From NCBI GenBank assembly GCA_041750975.1, contig JBGSYN010000253.1, positions 1 through 58,663 on the forward strand: DNA of 58,663 nucleotides, in the 5' to 3' direction. The position numbers and the translations under genes were made by a program. Below the pieces are notes generated by a model that made no database searches, was not told where the DNA came from, and worked only from the letters and a program-made list of their open reading frames with translations. Shown piece by piece: positions 43,918-51,012 of this stretch. This stretch comes from JBGSYN01 sp041750975. GTDB lineage: Bacteria; Pseudomonadota; Alphaproteobacteria; Geminicoccales; Geminicoccaceae. Numbering within the stretch: the stretch's first letter is position 1; each line of letters opens with the position of its first letter.

Positions 43918-44633
43918 GCTCCCGCAAGCGCCCGGCGCTGGATCCGGATCAACTCGCCGACGCCCTTTTCGGCGAGTTTCTGCAGGTTGAGTACCTGGTC
44001 GGGACTGATCGGAGTGGTTTCCGACGTGAGCTGGATTTCGACGACCCCGCCCGAGGCTCCCAGAACGAAATTGGCATCCGCCTCGGCCCGGCTGTCCTCT
44101 TCATAGTCGAGATCCAACATCGCCGTACCGGCGACAATTCCACAGGAAACCGCGGCAAGCTGCTCCCGCAGCGGCAACTCCGGTATCAACTCCGCGTCGA
44201 CCAATCGACGCATGGCTAAATGCAATGCCACATAGCTTCCTGTAATGGAGGCAGTGCGCGTACCGCCATCGGCTTGGAGGACATCGCAGTCCAGCACGAT
44301 TTGGCGCTCGCCCAGGGCTTTCAGATCGGTCACGGCCCTGAGGCTTCTGCCGATCAGTCGTTGGATTTCCTGGGTGCGACCCGATTGTTTACCTCGAGCG
44401 GCTTCACGCTGGCTTCGGGTGTGGGTCGATCTGGGTAACATCCCGTACTCGGCCGTGACCCAGCCTTGCCCGCTATTTCTCAGGAAGGGAGGTATGCGTT
44501 CTTCCACGCTCGCCGTGCATAGGACCTGAGTATCGCCGCAACGAATGAGGCACGAGCCTTCCGCATGACGCGAACAGTTAATCTCGATCTCGATCGGTCG
44601 GAGTTGATCCAACTTCCGTTCTGCTCGCCGCAT
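43914..44633 (-). CDS. rph: Ribonuclease PH
   Basis: 239 residues. Phosphorolytic 3'-5' exoribonuclease that trims tRNA 3' ends. RNase PH-fold motifs are present: GSCLIRCGDTQVLCTASVEE, LPRSTHTRSQREAARGKQSGRTQEIQRLIGRSLR (phosphate site Arg), VLDCDVLQADGGTRTASITG, and the acidic cluster LDLDYEEDSRAEAD. The ATG at 44633 begins MRRAERKLDQLRP. The usual divergent neighbour hrcA is not present; HU is upstream on the same strand. Confidence 0.97.
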   Translation of the reverse strand: MRRAERKLDQLRPIEIEINCSRHAEGSCLIRCGDTQVLCTASVEERIPPFLRNSGQGWVTAEYGMLPRSTHTRSQREAARGKQSGRTQEIQRLIGRSLRAVTDLKALGERQIVLDCDVLQADGGTRTASITGSYVALHLAMRRLVDAELIPELPLREQLAAVSCGIVAGTAMLDLDYEEDSRAEADANFVLGASGGVVEIQLTSETTPISPDQVLNLQKLAEKGVGELIRIQRRALAGA

Positions 44634-44965
44634 AAGCCCTCCGTTGAAACATCATGCCAGTCTTCGAGGGAACGGCGAGATCGCTCGATAAGGGGACCGT
44701 TCATCGATACGGCCAGTGTCCTAGCCTAAGATACCCGATCCTTGAAGGGCCGTTCGCACCGAGATCCCGGAAGAACGGTCCGGGAAACCGATGCCCGGCG
44801 CGAATCGGGCAGCACCTGCCCCATACAGACGCTGCCCGGCAAAAAAAATCAGCTCCAAGAGATGTTGCCAAACTCACTGCGGCAACGGTCGAACAATCCG
44901 TCAGGGGGAAAGGCTACACCTGGAATCCACCTGAACCGCAGGTCCGCCAAGCGCATAGCGCTCCG
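44634..44965. other. Intergenic region between rph and HU (332 bp)
   Basis: No credible gene. It contains the rph promoter region on the minus strand. A CGGGCAGC/GCTGCCCG stem (44806-44813 with 44831-44838, 17-base loop) is followed on the plus strand by eight A; read on the minus strand the T run comes before the stem, so it is not a terminator for HU. Confidence 0.55.
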
Positions 44966-45241
44966 CTATTTGTTGACGGAATCCTTCAGGCCTTTTCCTG
45001 GCTTGAACTTTACGGCGTTACTTGCCGCTATCTTGATCGATTCCCCGGTCTGGGGATTGCGTCCATCGCGGGCGGGGCGATTGACCACCTCGAACACGCC
45101 AAAACCTGCGATTGAAACTTTCTCTCCTTTTTTCAATGCCGATTCGATCCCGCCAAGGACCGCATGAACTGCCTTCGAGGCACCGGCCTTGGACATGTCC
45201 GTGGCTTCAGCCACGCTCGCGTTGAGTTCATCAAGGGTCAC
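44966..45241 (-). CDS. HU-family DNA-binding protein
   Basis: 91 residues. Histone-like dimer that bends and coats DNA. The helical N-terminus (TLDELNASVAEATDMSKAGA), the beta-arm approach GFGVFEVVNRPARDGRNPQTGE and the basic C-terminus AVKFKPGKGLKDSVNK match HU-beta. The start is GTG 45241 preceded by AAAGGAG; a longer frame to 45304 adds unrelated residues. In many alphaproteobacteria hupB follows lon, but lon is not in the window. A promoter-like TTGCAA-N16-TACTGG lies on the minus strand in the 45255-45300 interval. Confidence 0.95.
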   Translation of the reverse strand: MTLDELNASVAEATDMSKAGASKAVHAVLGGIESALKKGEKVSIAGFGVFEVVNRPARDGRNPQTGESIKIAASNAVKFKPGKGLKDSVNK

Positions 45242-45798
45242 TCGTCTATCTCCTTTCACGCAGTGATTGAGAGGGGCCAGTATCACGAAATTTTCGAATT
45301 GCAAACAGATCCTTGTCCATAATCAATAAGAACTGTGGATTTTCTGCCCATGTGACGTCGCAGTTTTAGTGAAGTCGCGCACGGAAGCTCGAAGGATGCT
45401 CACTCCGGCCGGCTTGGTGGGGCTATTCTTCAAGAGACTATATACCTTTTTTTAGCAGGGAGAAGCTATGGTTATTCAGCCGTAGTGACCTTTACTCGGA
45501 AAAATAGCGATTCTTCTTTGCCCACTTTCTGACTCTCGTTCAGTATCCTATTCGATCTGTAATCCGACCAGCCTCTTGATCGGCGGCTCTACCGGACTTG
45601 AGCCCCAAGCAGCTTAAAAATAGAAGGAATTTTGATATCTCTTCAGCCACTTCGTGAAATAACAAACACGACGGCCTGCGCTTCAGTTGCCGAGCGCAAC
45701 AGACCAGACAGCGCGATTGCTGGGGAGTGATCCGATGGATGCGCCACCCGAGGTATAAAAGCCTAGGTTGCGTTCTGTTTTCAGCGAGGAATGGCGCA
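45242..45798. other. Intergenic region upstream of HU and before the small ORF (557 bp)
   Basis: A+T-richer than its surroundings, with several 6- to 7-base A or T runs (for example near 45445-45455). No open frame has credible codon use or homology that I recognise. It contains the HU promoter on the minus strand near 45255-45330 and, at its right end, a TGATCC element that repeats the one before the ECF sigma gene. No tRNA or known structural RNA could be recognised. Confidence 0.5.
45728..45759 (+). promoter_or_regulatory. Second TGATCC element, candidate ECF target promoter
   Basis: TGATCC (45728-45733), a 20-base spacer, then TATAAA (45754-45759). The surrounding 15-mer GGGGAGTGATCCGAT is identical to that before the sigma gene at 39751-39765. 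It sits 65 bases before a possible 44-residue ORF with a well-placed GAGGA. Spacing relative to known RpoE promoters is approximate. Confidence 0.38.
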
Positions 45799-45933
45799 AT
45801 GGATAGGTCGATCAGGCTTGGCCCGACCCGAAGCTTCAAGCGCGCCGATTATCTCCATTGGATGTTGCGAACGGCGCCGACAACGTCGGAATGCCGGTTT
45901 GGCAGTTCATTCGACCCGGTACCTGCGGTGTGA
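45799..45933 (+). CDS. Possible small basic protein, 44 residues
   Basis: ATG 45799 has GAGGA eight bases upstream, a good ribosome-binding site, and a candidate ECF promoter 65 bases before. The product MDRSIRLGPTRSFKRADYLH... is basic at the N-terminus, has one Cys and no membrane segment. G+C-ending codons prevail, consistent with coding sequence, but the frame is short and I know no homologue. A longer in-frame start at 45727 overlaps the promoter and is unlikely. It could be non-coding; the next gene is convergent. Confidence 0.35.
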   Translation: MDRSIRLGPTRSFKRADYLHWMLRTAPTTSECRFGSSFDPVPAV

Positions 45934-45950
45934 TCGCGGGGATCGGGCTT

Positions 45951-46334
45951 CTAACCTTGTCGCCTCAGGAAAGTGCGTCGACGGGCTTCTGTAAGCTGTT
46001 CTTGCGATAGCTTCTGCTCGAGGCGGCACAGCATATCCTGAGCAAATTTGTCGCCCGACTCTGCGACCTGACTCAACAGCACATAGCCCAAAACCGGATC
46101 TCGGCGGACACCCCGGCCGATCGAATAGAGATAGCCCATTGAGGTCTTCGCTCGTTGATGTCCGTTTCGGGAGGCTTGATGAAACCAGCGCGCAGCAGCC
46201 ATATCGTTTTTTTCGACACCGCGACCTTCGGCGTAAGCGATGCCCAAAAGAAACATTGCCTCCGGGTCGCCGTCCTCCGCATTCATGCGCAAACTATCTA
46301 GTTTGCCCCTTGCTTCATCCACGCGCGGCCTCAA
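45951..46334 (-). CDS. Sel1-repeat (TPR-like) protein
   Basis: 127 residues with at least two Sel1 repeats: GDPEAMFLLGIAYAEGRGVEKNDMAAARWFHQAS and GHQRAKTSMGYLYSIGRGVRRDPVLGYVLLSQV (shown by their AMFLLG..Y..GRGV and AKTSMG..Y..GRGV cores). A third, weaker one follows, then a basic tail. No signal peptide is seen from this TTG start, which itself is uncertain (GTG at residue 5 or ATG at residue 17 are options). Sel1 proteins act as scaffolds in signalling or the envelope. It diverges from the channel operon; the shared 389-base interval has a CtrA-type site. Confidence 0.75.
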   Translation of the reverse strand: MRPRVDEARGKLDSLRMNAEDGDPEAMFLLGIAYAEGRGVEKNDMAAARWFHQASRNGHQRAKTSMGYLYSIGRGVRRDPVLGYVLLSQVAESGDKFAQDMLCRLEQKLSQEQLTEARRRTFLRRQG

Positions 46335-46723
46335 CTGGAATGAGAATTGCTATTCAGCTTATAACGCGTGTTCCACACGCATAGCTGCGCCAATTCGATG
46401 CGTTAAGAGTCTAGCATAACCGTTAAGTTCGGGTTAAAGATTAATGCTATCACTTTGAGAAAGCGCTTCGCTAGCCGATCCAAAACCGACGACGAGCTAT
46501 GATGGTAAATTTTTTGTCAACTTTAGGTTGAAAAATCTGATAGTTCGTGATAGGTTTTTGTTCGTGCCAAAATGGGTCGAGATCCCGGCAAATGCGTTTT
46601 TTGCCCGAGTGTGCGTTGATCAGTCCAGACGAGCGAGACTTGGCGGCACATCGCATGGTCTGGCGCTCTGGCAGATGCGATACCGCGATCTGCCTTTGAG
46701 GTTCTTCTTCAAGCGGAGTTGAC
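46335..46723. other. Intergenic region between the Sel1 gene and the channel operon (389 bp)
   Basis: A+T-rich in its first half. It holds a 6-bp stem GCGTGT/ACACGC near 46367-46381, a CtrA-type full site at 46423-46437 with additional TTAA elements at 46403 and 46441, and the region that must carry promoters for two divergent units. A 64-codon open frame ending one base before the channel gene (46528-46722, TTG start) has no strong ribosome-binding site and is not called. Confidence 0.55.
46423..46437. promoter_or_regulatory. CtrA-type box (TTAA-N7-TTAA)
   Basis: TTAAGTTCGGGTTAA is a perfect TTAA-N7-TTAA, the full CtrA consensus. It lies 86 bases before the Sel1-gene start on one side and 286 bases before the channel operon on the other, so either could be its target. 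Extra TTAA half-sites flank it at 46403-46406 and 46441-46444. Confidence 0.52.
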
Positions 46724-47467
46724 ATGGCCCATTCTTTTGCCGACCGACATTCGACACACGACAATTCGTGGATGATAAATCGTGCCAGTCTGGCAGAGCT
46801 TTTCGCATTTACCGATGCAGATGACGGCAGTACTTATCGCTACCTTTTAGTGTTACGATTTATTCTCCTGAATAGCGTGGGTCTATTTTTGTTGTTGCTG
46901 GTATGGCAGCAGGGATGGATCGATGGTATGTTTGATGGCGAGAGTACGGAACTACTGGCCTTGATCATTGGCGTATTTGCCTTCGGCTTGGTCGCTTGCG
47001 GACAGAAGATCGTCGTCCTCAGTCGCGAGCTCAATCTGCTCTCGAAGGGGCACAGGCATGTTGGCGCCGATCATCAGAGCCGCGTGCAAAGCTATTTTGG
47101 CGATATCCAGGGCTTAGATGGGCAATCGCGAGCGAACATCGCTCAGGCGTTGCGCCTGAAGCTCGCCAACCGCATTGGCACCATTCGCCATATAGCCAAT
47201 AGTCTGGTGATCCTCGGTCTGATCGGTACCGTGATCGGTTTCATGATCGCACTGTCTGGCGTCAATCCGGACGTTGTCTCGGACATCAGTGCAGTCGGCC
47301 CGATGGTTTCGACCCTGATCAGTGGCATGTCCGTTGCGCTCTATACCACACTAGTCGGTGCGGTTCTCAACGTCTGGCTGATGATCAATTATCGTCTGCT
47401 CGAAGGTGGCACCGTGAATTTGTTCACGAAGTTGGTCGAGGCAGGGGAGCGCTATGCAAGGGTTTGA
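46724..47467 (+). CDS. TolQ/ExbB/MotA-like proton channel protein
   Basis: 247 residues with four predicted helices (about 42-61, 77-95, 158-178, 192-220) and a cytoplasmic loop between the second and third. LVILGLIGTVIGFMIALSG (Thr169) matches the pore helix of TolQ/ExbB, and SGMSVALYTTLVGAVLNVW (Thr208/Thr209) the last helix. Four helices is closer to MotA than to three-helix TolQ. The C-terminus overlaps the next gene by 14 bases. The product is distinct from the TolQ at the start of the window in length, topology and sequence. It should form a channel with the single-pass partner encoded next. Substrate or driven process unknown. Confidence 0.85.
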   Translation: MAHSFADRHSTHDNSWMINRASLAELFAFTDADDGSTYRYLLVLRFILLNSVGLFLLLLVWQQGWIDGMFDGESTELLALIIGVFAFGLVACGQKIVVLSRELNLLSKGHRHVGADHQSRVQSYFGDIQGLDGQSRANIAQALRLKLANRIGTIRHIANSLVILGLIGTVIGFMIALSGVNPDVVSDISAVGPMVSTLISGMSVALYTTLVGAVLNVWLMINYRLLEGGTVNLFTKLVEAGERYARV

Positions 47468-48062
47468 CGGCTTCGACAGCGACGAAAGCGGCACGGTATT
47501 TCGTGATGTCATCATGCTTGCCCTCGCCGGATTCGTTGCCCTGGTCATCATCCTCCTGCCGCATCTCAATCCTCCGGGTGAGAAGAAGGCCGACAATAGC
47601 GAGCCGCCAGGAAACGTGATCGTCGAAATGCGCTGGCCCGATGCAATCGACAGCGATGTCGATCTTTGGGTGCAAGCTCCGGGGGACCTGCCCGTCGGAT
47701 ACTCGAACAAGGGGGGAGCGATTTTCAATCTGCTCCGTGACGATCTCGGCAAACGGGCCGATGCCACTGGAATCAACTATGAAGTGTCCTACTCTCGTGG
47801 CATTCCTCCCGGTGAATATACGGTGAACATCCACTTCTACAGAAATACCTCTCGGGTCACTCCCATTCCCGTCACTGTTGTGACCAGTGTAAAAAAGGAC
47901 CCAGGCGAATCCGCCAAGCAGCTTCTCGCGAGCAAAGTTAATCTCGGCCGCGAAGGCCAGGAATTGACCGTCTTTCGATTCGCTTTAGATGAAGTCGGGA
48001 ATCTTGTTCCGGGAAGCGTCCACAGTCTCCATCGCCCACTTAGAAGCTTCAAAAAATCATGA
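47454..48062 (+). CDS. TolR/ExbD-position subunit with DUF2135-like periplasmic domain
   Basis: 202 residues: short acidic cytoplasmic N-terminus, one helix (about 19-37) and a periplasmic part. The helix is entered by VFRDVIMLALAG; Asp18 stands where TolR and ExbD carry the proton-binding Asp (PFVDVMLVLL in this window's TolR). The periplasmic part (about 54-145) is not the usual TolR/ExbD or OmpA/MotB domain but reads like a DUF2135/YfaP beta-sandwich: DSDVDLWVQAPGDLPVGYSN, GGAIFNLLRDDLG, GIPPGEYTVNIHFY. ATG 47454 overlaps the channel gene; the stop overlaps the third gene by four bases. Domain assignment is by pattern, not search. Confidence 0.72.
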   Translation: MQGFDGFDSDESGTVFRDVIMLALAGFVALVIILLPHLNPPGEKKADNSEPPGNVIVEMRWPDAIDSDVDLWVQAPGDLPVGYSNKGGAIFNLLRDDLGKRADATGINYEVSYSRGIPPGEYTVNIHFYRNTSRVTPIPVTVVTSVKKDPGESAKQLLASKVNLGREGQELTVFRFALDEVGNLVPGSVHSLHRPLRSFKKS

Positions 48063-48571
48063 ACGAAATTCCCACATTCCTGGTGCCAGTTGTTCTTCTC
48101 TGTGCGCTCCTCGCGAGCATCGGCATCTGGGCGCCGCGGCGGCTGACTATCAAGGCCGTTGCGGTGGCCGCGGCAGTCGGCATGATGCCCTTAGGCTACG
48201 CAGCGATGGCGGCGCTGCTGAGTCGACCGAAGCCGGTCAAGCTCGAATGGTGGCTTAACGGCGCCAACGAGGCGACCGTCCTCGGCAGCACGATGCGCGA
48301 GGGACAGGGCATTTACATTTATCTTCAACTCGACAGTACCAGTGAGCCGCGTTCCTATGTCCTGCCGTGGGATCGGCAACTCGCCGAAGAGCTTCAACAA
48401 GCCTTGCAGGAAGCAGAGGACAACCAGAGCGCCGTTCAAATGCGGCTGCCGTTCGAGCCATCCTATGACGATCGGGAACCCAAGTTTTATGCGCTGCCGC
48501 AGCCGGCCTTGCCTCCGAAGAATGGCCTGCCGCCGCCGGAATACTACCAGCATCCAGAACAGGCTGCCTGA
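48059..48571 (+). CDS. Third protein of the channel operon, two helices and Pro-rich tail
   Basis: 170 residues, not recognised. Two N-terminal helices (about 5-24 and 30-54) are followed by a domain of about 80 residues (VKLEWWLNGANEATVLGS, GIYIYLQLDSTSEPRSYVLPWDRQ), then an acidic helix LAEELQQALQEAEDNQ and a Pro-rich tail (PQPALPPKNGLPPPEYY). ATG 48059 overlaps the previous stop by four bases, so the three genes are co-translated and probably form one complex. prfC is convergent 34 bases later. A weak CTTCGC/GCGAAG stem at 48583-48603 lies between them. Confidence 0.7.
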   Translation: MNEIPTFLVPVVLLCALLASIGIWAPRRLTIKAVAVAAAVGMMPLGYAAMAALLSRPKPVKLEWWLNGANEATVLGSTMREGQGIYIYLQLDSTSEPRSYVLPWDRQLAEELQQALQEAEDNQSAVQMRLPFEPSYDDREPKFYALPQPALPPKNGLPPPEYYQHPEQAA

Positions 48572-48605
48572 GACTCGGGACACTTCGCAGACCTTGAGCG
48601 AAGGT

Positions 48606-50222
48606 TCAAAGTGCGCGTTCCCGCGTGGCCGAAAACCTGATCGATTGGTAGTCCTGCTGCATTCTTTCGAGATCCCAGTTGTTACGCGCGAGGAATACAG
48701 GGTTACCGTCGCCATCTTTGGCTAGGCTCGCCTTTTTCTCATTGAGCAACTTCTCCATTACCCGATGGTCTTCGCTCTCGCACCAACGGGCAGTCACATA
48801 AGGCGCGGGCTCAAAGTCGATCGGCAGGTTGTATTCGCTCTCGATCCGCGTTTTCAAAACATCCAATTGCAGTTGTCCGACGACCCCGACAATCCAATCC
48901 GCCCCGATTAGCGGCCTGAATACCTGCGTGACGCCCTCTTCGGCGAGATCGTGCAATGCTTTCTGCAAATGCTTCGCGCGCATCGGATCTCCCAATCTCA
49001 CGCGCATGAGGATCTCGGGAGCGAAGTTGGGGATGCCCTTGAACCGAATGGTTTCACCCTCGGACATGCTGTCGCCGACGCGAAGCTGTCCGTGGTTGGG
49101 AATGCCGATAATGTCACCCGGAAATGCCTGTTCAGCAAGGGTACGGTCCTGCGCCAAAAACATGATCGGGTTCTGGACGGCCATCTGTCGCTTGGATCTG
49201 ACCAGCGTCAGCTTTTTGCCGCGCTGAAACTCCCCTGAGCAAATCCGCATAAAGGCAACGCGATCGCGATGTTTCGGGTCCATGTTGGCCTGAACCTTGA
49301 AGACGAACCCGGTCATGCTCGCTTCTTCCGGCGCCACGGACCGGCTCTCCGAATCTCGTGAGCGAGGCGACGGCGCGAATTTCACCAATTGCTCGAGCAA
49401 AGAGCGCACGCCGAAAGTCTTCAAAGCGCTGCCGAAGAGGACCGGTGTTTGATGGCCCTCCTCATAGGCCTGCCTATCGAACTTGCTCAAGACACCATCG
49501 ACCAGTTCGAGTTCGTCGGCCGCCGCATCGAGAACACCAGCGGGGATCCGGGACTCCAGTTGTCTCGGGTTATCGACCGACAAAATCTCTTCTGTGCTGC
49601 CGTCAGCTCCTTCGTTCAACAGAACCGCCCGGCGCTTCTCCAGTTCGTAAACCCCACGAAAATTCTGGCCCATCCCCAGGGGCCAGTTGATCGGGGCGAC
49701 ATCGAGCTGCAATTTGTCGGCGATCTCGTCCAAGAGTTCGACGGGTTCGCGGCTTTCTCGGTCGAGTTTGTTGATAAAGGTCATGATCGGCATATCGCGC
49801 AAGCGGCACACCTCGAAGAGCTTCCTCGTCTGTGGCTCAATGCCTTTTGCGGCATCGATCACCATCACCGCGCTGTCGACCGCGGTCAGCGTACGATAAG
49901 TGTCCTCTGAGAAGTCTTCATGCCCTGGAGTGTCCAACAAGTTGAACGTGCATCCTGCATAGTCGAACGTCATGACGGACGTCGTCACTGAGATTCCGCG
50001 CTTTTGCTCGATTGCCAACCAATCCGATCGGGTGCGTCGGCGTTCGCCGCGGGCCCTGACCTCCCCAGCGAGATGAATGGCGCCGCCGAGCAACAGCAGC
50101 TTTTCCGTCAGGGTCGTCTTGCCTGCGTCCGGATGCGAAATGATCGCGAAGGTTCGGCGTCGATGTGCCTGTTCCGCGATCACGGGAGAATGCCCATTGC
50201 TGCTCAAGTTTTGATCTTTCAT
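48606..50222 (-). CDS. prfC: Peptide chain release factor 3
   Basis: 538 residues. GTPase that recycles RF1/RF2 from the ribosome. G1 ISHPDAGKTTLTEKLLL, G2 region ERRRTRSDW..EQKRGIS, G3 DTPGHEDFSEDTYR, G4 NKLDRE, then domains II and III (PFTG-type GQLQLDVLKTRIESEY and the RF3 C-terminal KASLAKDGDGNPVFLARN). The ATG is at 50222. It is single in this region, convergent with the channel operon and divergent from the cyclophilin gene across 229 bases. Confidence 0.97.
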   Translation of the reverse strand: MKDQNLSSNGHSPVIAEQAHRRRTFAIISHPDAGKTTLTEKLLLLGGAIHLAGEVRARGERRRTRSDWLAIEQKRGISVTTSVMTFDYAGCTFNLLDTPGHEDFSEDTYRTLTAVDSAVMVIDAAKGIEPQTRKLFEVCRLRDMPIMTFINKLDRESREPVELLDEIADKLQLDVAPINWPLGMGQNFRGVYELEKRRAVLLNEGADGSTEEILSVDNPRQLESRIPAGVLDAAADELELVDGVLSKFDRQAYEEGHQTPVLFGSALKTFGVRSLLEQLVKFAPSPRSRDSESRSVAPEEASMTGFVFKVQANMDPKHRDRVAFMRICSGEFQRGKKLTLVRSKRQMAVQNPIMFLAQDRTLAEQAFPGDIIGIPNHGQLRVGDSMSEGETIRFKGIPNFAPEILMRVRLGDPMRAKHLQKALHDLAEEGVTQVFRPLIGADWIVGVVGQLQLDVLKTRIESEYNLPIDFEPAPYVTARWCESEDHRVMEKLLNEKKASLAKDGDGNPVFLARNNWDLERMQQDYQSIRFSATRERAL

Positions 50223-50451
50223 AGTTTAAGTTCGGGCCTAGATTCTCTGCATCCGGTGTTCTGATTCACAGGATGACCTCCGCACTGGATCACAAATGAG
50301 CAACCCGGTGCCTATTTTAAGTGCACAGGGTTGTTGAACCACCAAAATCGACTGGACTTAGCGCCGGCCTGGTTCGGAAGATGACAATTGCTATGGTCCG
50401 CAAGACACGATATCGACCACACAGTCTCTACCGCCATGGGGGAAACCACTC

Positions 50452-50985
50452 ATGCATTCCCCGTTGAAATCTCTCTACATCGGTATTTTTCTCATGACCT
50501 CAGCCACAGCTGCAATTGCTGCCGACCCTGACAATACCCTACTCATCGAACTGGATACAGGGCCGGTGACGATTGAACTTCTGCCGGAAGTCGCACCGGA
50601 ACATGTTGCCAGAATCAAGGAACTCGCGCGCGACGGTTTCTACGACGGTGTTGTTTTTCACCGAGTGATATCCGGCTTCATGGCCCAGACGGGCGATCCG
50701 ACGGGCACGGGAACAGGTGGGTCGGATAAGCTCAACCTCAAGGCGGAGTTTTCGGACATACCGTTTGAACGAGGCGTGCTGGGCATGGCTCGAACCGCGA
50801 ACCCCGATAGCGCCAACAGCCAATTCTTCATCATGTTGGCACCCGCACCGCATCTGAATGGACAATACACGGTCTGGGGCAGGGTCACTGACGGTATGGA
50901 ACATGTCGACCAAATCGCCAAGGGCGAGCCGCCTCGCAACCCTGACAGCATGCTGTCCGTCACGGTCTCGGGCGACGTCCAATAG
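50452..50985 (+). CDS. ppi: Periplasmic cyclophilin-type peptidyl-prolyl isomerase
   Basis: 177 residues: a signal peptide (about 1-22, ending AIAAD) and a compact cyclophilin domain (FYDGVVFHRVISGFMAQTGDPTGTGTGG; GVLGMARTANPDSANSQFFIML; LNGQYTVWGRVTDGMEHVD). The catalytic Arg of HRV and the active-site Phe/Gln are present. It is the short bacterial PpiA/PpiB type and probably periplasmic. The 229-base region upstream holds an interrupted stem CAACCC-GTGC/GCAC-GGGTTG at 50301-50333 but no gene. An ABC-F gene follows 27 bases later. Confidence 0.95.
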   Translation: MHSPLKSLYIGIFLMTSATAAIAADPDNTLLIELDTGPVTIELLPEVAPEHVARIKELARDGFYDGVVFHRVISGFMAQTGDPTGTGTGGSDKLNLKAEFSDIPFERGVLGMARTANPDSANSQFFIMLAPAPHLNGQYTVWGRVTDGMEHVDQIAKGEPPRNPDSMLSVTVSGDVQ

Positions 50986-51012
50986 GCCAACTCTCGGTGA
51001 GCCTTTCTGCCA

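Noticed and set aside
44806..44838. Stem-loop after HU as a terminator
   Set aside because: On the minus strand the T run lies before the stem, and on the plus strand A follows it, so neither orientation fits an intrinsic terminator.
46528..46722. 64-codon frame just before the channel operon
   Set aside because: TTG start without a good ribosome-binding site, no recognisable pattern; kept as possible but unsupported.
46724..48571. Zorya-type (ZorAB) defence system
   Set aside because: ZorB carries an OmpA/MotB-like domain and the locus has helicase or nuclease genes; neither is present here.
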